Below, one piece after another: positions 55,133 through 64,000 of a DNA stretch of 64,000 bases. The notes under the pieces are model-generated. The model did not search any database. It saw only the letters and a list, made by a program, of their open reading frames with translations, and was not told where the DNA came from. Within the stretch, counting starts at the first letter, position 1, and every line of letters begins with the position of its first letter. The DNA is from Chitinophagaceae bacterium (GTDB taxonomy: Bacteria > Bacteroidota > Bacteroidia > Chitinophagales > UBA10324), in assembly GCA_016704325.1 (NCBI GenBank), contig JADJAG010000006.1:186001-250000 (forward strand), in the 5' to 3' direction. The translations under genes were made by a program, and so were the position numbers.

Positions 55133-55369
55133 TGGTTGTAAGTATTCAGTGAATTTAAACATGAATTAAATGCTGGCGTAATGTGTCAGAGAAATATGGT
55201 TGGCAGCGTTTTATTTCATAAAGGAATCTTCATCAAAAGTTACTGGCGACAAAACCACTCATTTTCTAAAACATATTTTCTTTTGCAAATTTTATATAAT
55301 AATTCAAATAAAATAAGGGTTTTTCTATAGCTCATCAGTATAAGACTGTTCCTATTGAATGGAGTTATT

Positions 55370-56445
55370 TCAAACGCAGGCATGAATAGCGCGTGCAGCA
55401 ATTCGTGCCCCCACTCAATGCATAACTGTTCTGTCTTAGTTAGGACCTTCGAGTGGTGGCACGAATAAGCGCGAGCCTTTTTGTTAAGATTCAACCTGCC
55501 ACTTGCAAATGCCGGAAGGAAAAGCGCAGGCAGCAATTCGTGCCCCCACTCAATGCATCACCGTCCTATTCTAATTAGTACCTCCGAGTGGTGGCACGAA
55601 TAAGCGTGAGCCTTTTTCTTAAGATTCAACCTGCCACTTGCAAATGCTGGAAGGAAAAGCGCAGGCAGCAATTCGTGCCCCCACTCAATGCATAACTGTT
55701 CTGTCTTAGTTAGGACCTTCGAGTGGTGGCACGAATAAGCGCGAGCCTTTTTGTTAAGATTCAACCTGCCACTTGCAAATGCTGGAAGGAAAAAAGCAGG
55801 CAGCAATTCGTGCCCCCACTCAATGCATCGTTATTAGGCGGTGCCCCCACCAATGCATCTGTTCTGTCTTAGTTAGGACCTTCGAGTGGTGGCACGAATA
55901 AGCGTGAGCCTTTTTCTTAAGATTCAACCTGCCACTTGCAAATGCTGGAAGGAAAAGCGCAGGCAGCAATTCGTGCCCCCACTCAATGCATAACTGTCCT
56001 ATTCTAATTAGGACCTTCCAGTGGTGGCACGAATAAGCGTGAGCCTTTTCTTAAGATTCAACCTGCCACTTGCAAATGCTGGAAGGAAAAGCGCAGGCAG
56101 CAATTCGTGCCCCCACTCAATGCATAACTGTTCTGTCTTAGTTAGGACCTTCGAGTGGTGGCACGAATAAGCGCGAGCCTTTTTGTTAAGATTCAACCTG
56201 CCACTTGCAAATGCTGGAAGGAAAAACGCAGGCAGCAATTCGTGCCCCCACTCAATGCATCACCGTCCTATTCTAATTAGGAACTCCGAGTGGTGGCACG
56301 AATAAGCGCGAGCCTTTTTCAGAATAGACCAATCACATGCAAACGCTGGCAGGAATAGTGCGGACAGCAATTCGTGCCCCCACTCAATGCAAGACAACAC
56401 AGTACTAATAAAAGCTTTTCGAGTTTTGGCACGAATAAGCGCGAG
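55370..56445. repeat. Eight ~135-bp tandem repeats, each with a strong hairpin
   Basis: The start cgtgccc recurs at 55404, 55539, 55674, 55809, 55972, 56106, 56241 and 56373 (132-135 bp; one 163-bp interval holds a partial extra copy). Each unit has attcgtgcccccactc, a loop of about 34 bases, and gagtggtggcacgaat: a 16-bp stem with one mismatch (first copy 55401-55416 with 55451-55466). A conserved linker follows (aagattcaacctgccacttg). Loops vary while stems are kept. Minus-strand open frames rich in LPALFLPAFASGRLN are artefacts. Bases 55067-55370 hold only the promoter. Confidence 0.95.
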
Positions 56446-56489
56446 TCTTTTTTATAGAGATTCGTTTCAATGCACATTAAATTTAATGA

Positions 56490-56795
56490 CTACACGATTA
56501 AACGCTTAACCATATTCTTTTGATTCGTCCGACTGTTCAAAGAGAATGGCCTTAAGAATCCCAATCCTTTTTGCCAATAAAACTTACTATAGTAGCATAA
56601 GCAGGCAATTTCAAGTGCAGTTGTATTTTCTACCCACTCACTACTCACTATAATAAGTGCGAACATCTGTTGTAGTCGCCCATCACTTACCTCTTCGAAT
56701 ATTCGCCCGGGTAAGTAATATACCTGAATTCCGGGAGCGCAGAAACAACCGCTTTCTGTGATGCAAACCGCTATGCTCAATAGCCAATTTAGCAT
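56490..56795 (-). CDS. Doubtful 101-codon ORF
   Basis: A 101-residue frame starting MLNWLLSIAVCITESGCFCA. It has a hydrophobic start, six cysteines and no recognisable family. It lies between the hairpin array and the sulfatase gene and has no promoter or ribosome site that I can see. It could be chance. Confidence 0.2.
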   Translation of the reverse strand: MLNWLLSIAVCITESGCFCAPGIQVYYLPGRIFEEVSDGRLQQMFALIIVSSEWVENTTALEIACLCYYSKFYWQKGLGFLRPFSLNSRTNQKNMVKRLIV

Positions 56796-56847
56796 GGGGA
56801 AATAAATAGCTAAAACAACATTATTAAATCAGGAAAACACTCTTAAC

Positions 56848-59118
56848 ATGAAAACATTACACAAACACTTAAAAAACACCGCTTGCAGCATGTTGCTTTG
56901 TATTGGCTTATTATTTATCGCCAAAATGCAGGCTTTCGCACAATGTACCTTGCCAAAACCTTCAGGTGTAACCATTGACTGGATAACAAGCTGCGATGCA
57001 ATGCTCACCTGGAATGAGGTTCCGGGTGCTGCTTTTTACCAGGTGAAATACAAATTGACGAGCGAAGACACATGGACACAAGTAAACGATTCATTGACTA
57101 TCAATTATTTTCGTTTTACTTATCTTTCAAGCAACAGTGAGTATAAATTCCAGGTAGCAGCATATTGTACAAATGGTGGAAGTTCAGGCTGGAAGAGCAA
57201 AACAGCAATAACCAAATTAGCAAATGAACCTTCCGCTCCCTATTCCATTGCAACGGGTGGAACTTATATAACAGTGGGCTGGATGAATGATTGTCCGTGC
57301 ACCTCTTACAATTTGCGGTATAAGAAAAACGGAAATAACCAGCAATGGATTATACAAAGGGCAATTACCATTTCTTCATTTACCATTTCTGATCTGATTC
57401 CAAATGCAGGCTATAAATTCAGTGTGCAATCGCAGATGAACAACGATACATCAGCCTGGTCTGCTACCGTCACAATCAATAGTGGTATCGTTATGGAATC
57501 TCCGACTTCAGCAAGCAATCCGAATATGATTCTGTATCTGCTTGATGATGGACGATATGATGCCTTCCGTGCAAATGGCGGACCTTCATGGTTTGAGACG
57601 CCATCCATTGATCGTATTGCAAATGAAGGGGTGAATTTTCAATATGCTTTTGCAACTACCTCACAATGCGGGCCGAGCCGTGTTTCTATTTATACGGGAT
57701 TATATGCGCACCGGCATGGTGCCATAGATAATAATACACACCATAATGATGGACTCACGATGATACAGCACCTGTTGCAGGATGCTGGTTATTATACCGG
57801 TTTTATCGGCAAGTATGGACAGAAGCAAGGAAAGCCAGAGGGCTTTGACTGGTGGCTTACCTCTGATGGCAATGTATATGAGAATCCGGATTATACAATA
57901 AATGGAAAGGATACACTTATCGAAGGCCACATCACTGATGTGTATCAATGGGCTGCAAATGAATTTCTGGAGAGCGTACCACCGGGAAAGAAGTTTATGC
58001 TGATGTTTTTTACACGTGCACCGCACGGCCCAACAATACCCCGGCCGGAGGATACCGAACTGTATACCGATGAGGTAATGCCATTTCCTGCTAATTTTTC
58101 AAATTATCAGATCAACTACCCTTCTTACTTCTACGAAAACACCGGACATGAATGGCACCACAGCATTGCTGAAACGGATTCATTAAAACGATTGAATTTC
58201 CAATGCCTCAATGGAGTGGAGCAGAATATTTCGGCGCTACTTGACTGGCTGACCGGCAAGAATTTAATGGATAGCACCTTGTTCATCTTCTCATCAGATA
58301 ATGGCAACCTGGAAGGAGAGCATATGCTCAATGCAAAGCAACTCGGACAAGAGCATTCCATCAGGGTCCCCATGTTTATCCGCTATCCTGCTTGGTTCTC
58401 CAAAGGGGTGGTGAATTCGAAAGTGCAGGCACTCAATATTGATATAGCGCCAACCATGCTGGATGCAGCAGGCATTACGGATACCATGGACTGGGATGGA
58501 ATTTCTCTTCGGAACCTCTTTAATGGCAGTGAAGAAAGAAAATATTTCTACTACCAGTTTTTTGGAGAAGGTGATGCACCGGAAATCAGGGGCTTACGAA
58601 CCAACGAACATATCTATCTTAAACATTATTGCAATTCGGTCACCGAAGAGTTCTATGATCTTGTAAATGACCCCGGAGAGATAACCAACCTGATCAATGA
58701 AACGTCTTTCAGTGAAATGATTACACTGTATCGCGACAAGATGGATAGCCTCATGATTGCGGTAGGCGATACCGAACCGGAAACAATAGATTGTTACTTA
58801 AGCAATCCGGTTTATCCTACGAATGTTCGTGTTGAGAATGAAGAGGAGCTTAATGAGGAAATGCAAGCCATCTTTAAATTAATGGCTTATCCGAATCCTG
58901 CATCGGGCTCAGTTAACGTTGTGTTCAAAAGTATTGTCAAAGAGGATATTCATGTATGTATTGAGAATATGCTTGGTCAAAATCTTTATCACAAAATAAT
59001 GCCCAATACCAATTCATTTCACCTTTCAGTGGAAACAGAAGATTGGAACGAAGGAACCTACCTGGTTACTATGAAAAAAGGCGCTGACTCCTATACTGAG
59101 AAATTAGTGATCCAATAA
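56848..59118 (+). CDS. T9SS-sorted sulfatase with two FN3-like domains
   Basis: 756 residues. Signal peptide about 1-32; two fibronectin III-like domains (about 36-125 and 128-215, opening LPKPSGVTIDWITSCDAMLTW). A type S1 sulfatase domain spans about 222-650 with metal residues D233-D234 and the formylglycine motif C274-GPSR followed by VSIYTGLYAHRHGA. Further marks are GFIGKYGQ and LFIFSSDNG. A T9SS type A domain (about 680-756) ends it with KLVIQ. It removes sulfate esters from a polysaccharide outside the cell and needs a formylglycine-generating enzyme. It lies between two blocks of the 135-bp hairpin repeats. Confidence 0.94.
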   Translation: MKTLHKHLKNTACSMLLCIGLLFIAKMQAFAQCTLPKPSGVTIDWITSCDAMLTWNEVPGAAFYQVKYKLTSEDTWTQVNDSLTINYFRFTYLSSNSEYKFQVAAYCTNGGSSGWKSKTAITKLANEPSAPYSIATGGTYITVGWMNDCPCTSYNLRYKKNGNNQQWIIQRAITISSFTISDLIPNAGYKFSVQSQMNNDTSAWSATVTINSGIVMESPTSASNPNMILYLLDDGRYDAFRANGGPSWFETPSIDRIANEGVNFQYAFATTSQCGPSRVSIYTGLYAHRHGAIDNNTHHNDGLTMIQHLLQDAGYYTGFIGKYGQKQGKPEGFDWWLTSDGNVYENPDYTINGKDTLIEGHITDVYQWAANEFLESVPPGKKFMLMFFTRAPHGPTIPRPEDTELYTDEVMPFPANFSNYQINYPSYFYENTGHEWHHSIAETDSLKRLNFQCLNGVEQNISALLDWLTGKNLMDSTLFIFSSDNGNLEGEHMLNAKQLGQEHSIRVPMFIRYPAWFSKGVVNSKVQALNIDIAPTMLDAAGITDTMDWDGISLRNLFNGSEERKYFYYQFFGEGDAPEIRGLRTNEHIYLKHYCNSVTEEFYDLVNDPGEITNLINETSFSEMITLYRDKMDSLMIAVGDTEPETIDCYLSNPVYPTNVRVENEEELNEEMQAIFKLMAYPNPASGSVNVVFKSIVKEDIHVCIENMLGQNLYHKIMPNTNSFHLSVETEDWNEGTYLVTMKKGADSYTEKLVIQ

Positions 59119-59164
59119 TTCAAGAGATGAAAGTTGATACCGAGACAATGGAGTATTTCTTATT

Positions 59165-59400
59165 GTGGCATAAGCGTGGACAGCCTTTCGTGCCCCCATT
59201 CAATGCAATACAACACAGCACCAATAAAGGCCCTTCGAGTGGTGGCACGAATAAGTGCGAGCCTTTTTCTTAAGATTCAACCTGCCACTAGCAAATGGTG
59301 GAAAGAAAAGCGCAGGCAGCATTTCGTGCCCCCACTCAATGCATCACTGTCCTGTTTTAATTAGTACCTCCAAGTGGTGGCACGAATAAGCGCGAACCCT
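59165..59400. repeat. Two further copies of the 135-bp hairpin unit
   Basis: Stem arms ttcgtgcccccattc (59188-59202) with gagtggtggcacgaat (59238-59253), and ttcgtgcccccactc with aagtggtggcacgaat about 130 bp later. The linker aagattcaacctgccac is also kept. Together with 55370-56445 they bracket the sulfatase gene. Confidence 0.9.
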
Positions 59401-59446
59401 TATTTCTTAGCATAAAAAAAATGACGAAACATTTTACAAAAGGTTA

Positions 59447-59587
59447 CATTATTGTCCGACTAAAATATTGTGATTTAGGCTGAATCCTAATACAGGCGCG
59501 CATCCTATAACCCCACGCTTCAGCGTGGGGTTATAGGATGAAACCCGCTCCTGGCGGGCTTTAGCCCACATTAGTCGGACTATAATG
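59447..59587. mobile_element. MITE/REP-like palindromic element, 141 bp
   Basis: 19-bp imperfect terminal inverted repeats: cattattgtccgactaaaa at 59447-59465 and the complement of cattatagtccgactaatg at 59569-59587. The centre is a perfect 19-bp-arm palindrome, catcctataaccccacgct plus complement, at 59501-59540. A second hairpin (cccgc/gcggg, then gggctttagccc) follows. It contains no coding capacity, so it would need a transposase or RAYT-like enzyme supplied elsewhere. Confidence 0.75.
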
Positions 59588-59715
59588 AAAAAGTTACTTG
59601 ATTAAGCCCAGGCACGCTGCATCAAATATTACTATCATGTAACAGTATGCAGAATATTATTATAAAAAAATCAATCAATAGTATTAAATTGCTACTTCCA
59701 AAAACGATATAAAAG

Positions 59716-60117
59716 ATGAAAACTAAATTCATTACCATCATCCTTGCGCAGTTTTTCTGCGCCACTTTTCTTTTTGCACAAACACCTGCAACACCTACAA
59801 CACCTTTAACACCTGCTACACCTGCACAGCCGGATAATGCTACTGTAAAGTTTCCCGAAGCAAGTCAATATGCAAATACCAACCTTTCGTACACCATCAT
59901 TGATGCACCCAACAATACCTTTGGTTACGATATTTATTCCTCAGGAAAACTAACCATTCACCAAACCAGCAAACCCGGCCTTCCCGGCAATGAAGGTTTC
60001 AAAACAAAAGACGACGCTATAAAAGTGGCTGAAATGGTAATGTATAAAATCAGGAGAGGGGAGATGCCGCCGACGGTGACGGTGGAGGAGATGAAGGAGT
60101 TGGGGGTGATGGAATGA
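59716..60117 (+). CDS. Exported DUF4907 family protein
   Basis: 133 residues: signal peptide (about 1-21, ending LFAQ), a Thr/Pro-rich low-complexity linker (ATPTTPLTPATPAQP), then a DUF4907 domain with FGYDIYSSGKLTIHQTSKPG, FKTKDDAIKVAEMV and KIRRGEMPPTVTVEE. Function of the family is unknown. In Bacteroidota it is often coded beside Kelch/galactose-oxidase-like surface proteins, as here: a 911-residue Kelch protein starts 27 bp downstream. Confidence 0.85.
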   Translation: MKTKFITIILAQFFCATFLFAQTPATPTTPLTPATPAQPDNATVKFPEASQYANTNLSYTIIDAPNNTFGYDIYSSGKLTIHQTSKPGLPGNEGFKTKDDAIKVAEMVMYKIRRGEMPPTVTVEEMKELGVME

Positions 60118-60144
60118 CTTCATTCATATTAAAAATAAGCGGCA

Positions 60145-62880
60145 GTGCAAACTTCAACTTTAAAAGTAACAGCAAATGCAAGGATGCTCTTTGTGCTTCT
60201 ACTTATAGCAAGTGCTTTAAGTAGTTCTGCTCAAACAGATATCTGGACTCAGAAAAGTGATGTAGGTTCCAATACAATTCAATTTTCACCTCGTGTAGGT
60301 CCGTTAGGATTCAGTATCGGCAACAAGGGTTATTATGGCACAGGATTGAACGTTATCTATATGTTGGATTTCTGGGAATACGATCCCGATACAAATACAT
60401 GGACTCAGAAAGCGGATTTTGCAGGACCAGCCCGAAGGTCGGCAGTTGGTTTCAGTATTGGCAGCAAAGGATATGTGGGGACGGGAATAAACGAAGACAC
60501 ATACTACAAAGATTTTTGGGAATACGATCCAGCCCTTAATAAATGGACGCAGAAATCAAATTTTGGAGGTAATGGGCGCGAGAATGCAGTAGGTTTCGGC
60601 ATTGGTGATAAAGGTTATGTCGGAACAGGTTATAATGAAGATGGACCGGTGTTCTACTTCAAAGATTTCTGGGAATATGATCCCGCGTCGGATAGTTGGA
60701 TGCAAAAATCCTCGTTCGGAGGAAATGCTCGTGTGTACTCTGTAGGTTTCAGTATTGGTAGTATGGGTTATTTGGGAACAGGATTCTATAACACCGCTTT
60801 ATACAAAGATTTCTGGGAATATGATCCTGCTGATGATAGCTGGATACAAAAAGCTGATTTCGGCGGAGGGATACGTTATAACGCTGCCGGTTTCGCGATC
60901 GACAGCAAAGGTTACCTTGGAACGGGTACCAATGGCGTTAATTATAAAGATTTTTGGGAGTATGATCCTGCGGTTAATACCTGGATAAAAATGGCAGATG
61001 CCGGAGAGAATGAAAACGGGGGTGCTGTGGGCTTTAGCATTGGAAGTAAGGGATATTTGGTAGCAAGTAACAGTTGGGCCACTAAAGGAACAGAGTTTTT
61101 GGAATTTGACCCTGCAATCAACACTTGGATACTGAAAGATTTTTTAAGTGGAATTGGTCGCAAAAATGCTGTTGGTTTCAGTATTGGGAGCAAAGGATAC
61201 ATAGGAACGGGAAAAAATGTGGAGACGTATTTCAAAGATTTGTGGGAATACGATCCGCTAACAAATAGCTGGACACAAAGAGCGGATTTTGGTGGAGGTG
61301 ACCGTGAGAATGCAGTAGGTTTCAACGTTGGTAACAAAGGTTACATAGGAACAGGATATACGGATGATGGAGCACCTGCCTATTACCAGGATTTTTGGGA
61401 ATATGATCCCACCACGAATTCCTGGACAAAGAAACAGGATTTTCCCGGAACACCACGTCATGAGGCTGTTGGTTTCAGTATCGGCGATAAAGGGTATTTA
61501 GGAACGGGTCAAAACACCGGAGCTGAAAAAGATTTTTGGGAGTATGATCCTGCTATAGATAACTGGAAAAAAAGAAAAGGCTTTGAGGGTGATGCCCGAT
61601 ATTCTGCAGTTGGATTCAGTATTGGATTGAAAGGGTATATAGGTACTGGAACTAAGAGCAATGATTTATTCACCGATTTTTGGGAATATGACCCGGAAAA
61701 CAATGCATGGACAGAAAAAGCTTATTTACCACCTTATAATTACAAGCGTGAAGGTGCTGTTGGATTTAGTATTGGTAACAAAGGATATGTGGGAACAGGA
61801 ATTACAGGCTATGGTTACCACAGGGATATTTTGGAGTACGATCCTGATTTGAATACCTGGACACAGAAAAAAAATTTCGGTGGAACTGGAAGGGGATATG
61901 CTGTTGGTTTCAGCATTGGCAGCAAAGGATATATCGGGTCAGGAGAAGATATTCATTATGAGAGAAATGACTTTTGGGAATACAATCCCGATAGTTGCTT
62001 TAGCTATATGGCTTTCGCTGATTTGGATGGAGATAGTTTTGGAAATCCGGCAGAAAGTATTCTGATAACAGACTGCATATTACCTGCAGGTTATGTTACA
62101 AACAGTACTGATTGCATTGACACGAATGCAGCTCTCAATCCATTAGCAATTGAAATTTGCGACAGCCTTGATAATAATTGCAATGGTTTGATTGATGAAG
62201 GGGTGATGCTCATTTCTTATACGGATGCAGACGGTGATTCATTCGGAGACTACAACTCGATAATCAGTTGTGTAATTCCGGCTGGTAACGTAACCAACAA
62301 TACTGATTGTGACGATAATAATGCAGCCATCAATCCTTCTGCAATCGAAATCTGCGACATCATCGATAATAATTGCAATGGAAGTATTGATGAAAATCTA
62401 ATACTTATTTTTTATGAAGATTTAGATAATGATGGTTTCGGAAATTCAAACAGTTCAGTTGATTCTTGTGCCCTTCCAGTAGGATACACTTCTGACAGTA
62501 CTGATTGCGATGATAGTAATGCAAATGTTTTTCCCGGAGCTATAGAAGTAGCATTCAACAATATTGATGACGACTGCGATGGAGATATTGATGAATTTGG
62601 TATAGGCATTTCCGAAGTAAATTCAATTTCCTTCTTTACTATATTTCCAAACCCTGCCGACAACCAAACCACCATACAATTTTCTCTTGCTCATTCATCG
62701 CAAGTAAATATAAGTGTGTATGACTTGAGTGGAAAAAAAGTCATCGTAATAATTAATGATCTGTTAAAGAAAGGAGATCACACTTATCAAATTAGTACCG
62801 TTCCTTTTTTAAAAGGAATTTATATCGTGAGAATGAAGAGTGAAGAAGAAATTCAAAACAGGAAGCTGGTTGTTCAATAA
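60145..62880 (+). CDS. Kelch-like T9SS surface protein
   Basis: 911 residues from GTG 60145 (an in-frame stop lies just upstream; an ATG at 60184 would lose the basic signal n-region). Signal peptide ending SSAQ. About 12 repeats of roughly 47 residues (about 30-620), with the pattern DFWEYDPxxNxWTQKADF, GxxR and AVGFSIGxKGYxGTG. These probably form two six-bladed Kelch propellers. Three MopE-type calcium-binding segments (about 625-830; DADGDSFGD, DNNCNGxIDE and similar) and a T9SS type A domain (IFPNPADNQTTI to KLVVQ) follow. It should be secreted or surface-anchored and may bind carbohydrate or metal. No catalytic Cys-Tyr of galactose oxidase is recognised. It is in an operon with DUF4907 upstream. 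Confidence 0.9.
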   Translation: MQTSTLKVTANARMLFVLLLIASALSSSAQTDIWTQKSDVGSNTIQFSPRVGPLGFSIGNKGYYGTGLNVIYMLDFWEYDPDTNTWTQKADFAGPARRSAVGFSIGSKGYVGTGINEDTYYKDFWEYDPALNKWTQKSNFGGNGRENAVGFGIGDKGYVGTGYNEDGPVFYFKDFWEYDPASDSWMQKSSFGGNARVYSVGFSIGSMGYLGTGFYNTALYKDFWEYDPADDSWIQKADFGGGIRYNAAGFAIDSKGYLGTGTNGVNYKDFWEYDPAVNTWIKMADAGENENGGAVGFSIGSKGYLVASNSWATKGTEFLEFDPAINTWILKDFLSGIGRKNAVGFSIGSKGYIGTGKNVETYFKDLWEYDPLTNSWTQRADFGGGDRENAVGFNVGNKGYIGTGYTDDGAPAYYQDFWEYDPTTNSWTKKQDFPGTPRHEAVGFSIGDKGYLGTGQNTGAEKDFWEYDPAIDNWKKRKGFEGDARYSAVGFSIGLKGYIGTGTKSNDLFTDFWEYDPENNAWTEKAYLPPYNYKREGAVGFSIGNKGYVGTGITGYGYHRDILEYDPDLNTWTQKKNFGGTGRGYAVGFSIGSKGYIGSGEDIHYERNDFWEYNPDSCFSYMAFADLDGDSFGNPAESILITDCILPAGYVTNSTDCIDTNAALNPLAIEICDSLDNNCNGLIDEGVMLISYTDADGDSFGDYNSIISCVIPAGNVTNNTDCDDNNAAINPSAIEICDIIDNNCNGSIDENLILIFYEDLDNDGFGNSNSSVDSCALPVGYTSDSTDCDDSNANVFPGAIEVAFNNIDDDCDGDIDEFGIGISEVNSISFFTIFPNPADNQTTIQFSLAHSSQVNISVYDLSGKKVIVIINDLLKKGDHTYQISTVPFLKGIYIVRMKSEEEIQNRKLVVQ

Positions 62881-62915
62881 ACAATGGTACAATATCTAAG
62901 TTAAACGCGTTTTGC

Positions 62916-64000
62916 ATGAATATTTTATTCTCATTCCGATTCCTATCCACATTAGGACCCACTAAAAAAGCAGTATTTTTTTGTACAGCATTTATATTGG
63001 CAAGTTCATTTATCTGCTTTGCCCAAACTGACTATTGGATACAAAAAAACGATATCGGTTATGCAACTTCAAATGTAACCGAACCACTTGCCCGGAAAGA
63101 TGCTGTTGGATTCAGTATTGGAAGTAAGGGATATGTGGGAACAGGATATAAAGGTTCAAACATGAAGGATTTTTGGGAGTATGATCCTGTTATTGATATA
63201 TGGACGCAGAAAGCTGATTTCGGGGGTGCTGCACGATCAGAAGCTGTCGGCTTCAGTATAGGTGGTAAAGGATATATAGGAACAGGAAATGGTGGAGGCT
63301 ATAAAAAAGATTTCTGGGAATATAATCTCAATACAAATACATGGACCCAGAAAGCAGATTTTGGAGGAACTGCCAGGTATCGTGCGGTGGGTTTCAGTAT
63401 TGAAGGCAAGGGATACATAGGAACAGGAACGGATCAAAATGCTCCGTTCCATCAAAAAGATTTTTGGGAATACAATCCTGATACTGACACCTGGAAGCAG
63501 AAAGCTGATTTTGAAGGAGGAGGCCGGTATGGTGCAATAGGTTTCAGTATTGAGAGCAAGGGATATCTGGGAACAGGATATCCAACCTGGTCAAAAGACT
63601 TCTGGCAATACGATCCTGTCATTGATAGCTGGACACAGAAAGAGGATTTTGGAGGCGAAGCGCGTTATTCTGCTGTTGGTTTTGTTATTGGAAGCTATGG
63701 ATTTATTGGTTTAGGTGCATCAAGCAGCACTTATGATTTAAAAGATTTCTGGCAATACAATCCGTCAACTGACACATGGATACAGAAAGCTGATTTTGGA
63801 GGAAAGGGACGTGAGGATGCACTTGCTTTTAGCATTGGAAATAAAGGATACTCTGGAACAGGATATGATAGTGATTTCTGGGAATATGACCCTTCACCAG
63901 ACAACTGGAACCAGAAAGCCAGCTTCGCCCAAAGAGGTAGAGAAGGCGGAGTAAGTTTTAGCATAGGAACTAAAGGTTACTTCGGAACGGGGCTTAATTC
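62916..64000 (+). CDS. Kelch-like surface protein, partial at window edge
   Basis: An ATG at 62916 opens a frame (MNILFSFRFLSTLGPTKKAV) that runs without stop to the window end, 361 complete codons. A signal peptide (FILASSFICFAQ) is followed by the same WEYDP...WTQKADFGG and GFSIGSKGYVGTG repeats as the preceding gene, at least seven copies. It is a tandem paralogue of the 60145-62880 gene, which ends 35 bp upstream. The C-terminus is unknown; a T9SS sorting domain is expected beyond the edge. Confidence 0.9.
   Translation, partial: MNILFSFRFLSTLGPTKKAVFFCTAFILASSFICFAQTDYWIQKNDIGYATSNVTEPLARKDAVGFSIGSKGYVGTGYKGSNMKDFWEYDPVIDIWTQKADFGGAARSEAVGFSIGGKGYIGTGNGGGYKKDFWEYNLNTNTWTQKADFGGTARYRAVGFSIEGKGYIGTGTDQNAPFHQKDFWEYNPDTDTWKQKADFEGGGRYGAIGFSIESKGYLGTGYPTWSKDFWQYDPVIDSWTQKEDFGGEARYSAVGFVIGSYGFIGLGASSSTYDLKDFWQYNPSTDTWIQKADFGGKGREDALAFSIGNKGYSGTGYDSDFWEYDPSPDNWNQKASFAQRGREGGVSFSIGTKGYFGTGLN

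Noticed and set aside
55240..56238. Minus-strand frames with LPALFLPAFASGRLN
   Set aside because: Translations of the 135-bp hairpin array, with no promoter and no family.
55370..56445. Possible CRISPR array
   Set aside because: Units are 135 bp and conserved throughout, with no short repeat/unique spacer pattern and no cas genes nearby.
57700..58026. A 108-codon minus-strand frame inside the sulfatase gene
   Set aside because: Antisense shadow of a well-supported gene.

Overview
This 64-kb window is chromosomal DNA from a Bacteroidota bacterium, most likely an environmental relative of the Chitinophagales/Sphingobacteriales; I cannot place it more exactly. The evidence is type IX secretion (T9SS) C-terminal sorting domains of type A (giant protein, sulfatase, Kelch protein) and type B (the protein at 27224-28819), Bacteroidota promoters of the form TTG-N19-21-TAnnTTTG, mostly absent Shine-Dalgarno sites, and a large amount of interspersed repeat in the gaps between genes.

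Region 1 (1-26 kb) is mainly housekeeping. It holds a coiled-coil membrane protein, a double-ATPase peptide-type ABC protein, a DECR1-like 2,4-dienoyl-CoA reductase, a retropepsin-like protein with an altered active site, the Lhr-like helicase and PdeM pair, YqgE, tRNA-Arg(ACG), a decayed PIN-domain toxin, a Ca-type P-ATPase, PfkB, a Balon/baeRF-type ribosome hibernation factor, a DUF2202 ferritin-like protein, a GNAT acetyltransferase, a NUMOD4-HNH nuclease, an SCP2 protein with a methyltransferase, and a penicillin-acylase-type amidase.

Region 2 (25-42.5 kb) has a membrane class III nucleotide cyclase, a DUF4405 cytochrome-b-like protein, a T9SS type B surface protein, and a surface-glycan group (flippase and sulfotransferase overlapping, then a convergent glycosyltransferase next to a CopA-type ATPase). 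It continues with a Tat-exported superoxide dismutase, tRNA-His, a MATE pump and DinB-like protein framed by a perfect 20-bp inverted repeat, an acyl-CoA carboxylase beta subunit, a UbiA-like membrane protein, SemiSWEET and a hotdog thioesterase.

Region 3 (42.5-64 kb) is devoted to the cell surface. A three-gene operon, with a recognisable promoter (55101-55132) and terminator (42557-42593), encodes two paralogous predicted beta-helix exported proteins and a 3287-residue T9SS protein built from seven short N-terminal repeats and four ~1.6-kb modules. After an array of 135-bp hairpin repeats come a T9SS sulfatase, a palindromic MITE-like element, a DUF4907 protein and two Kelch-like surface proteins, the last cut off by the window edge.

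The gaps are unusually repeat-rich: a 36-copy 8-bp array, three tandem arrays of hairpin units (about 85, 98 and 135 bp), and several dispersed repeat families. The strongest candidates for new biology are the beta-helix plus giant-protein operon and the hairpin-unit arrays. All functions are inferred by reading motifs; no database search was possible.
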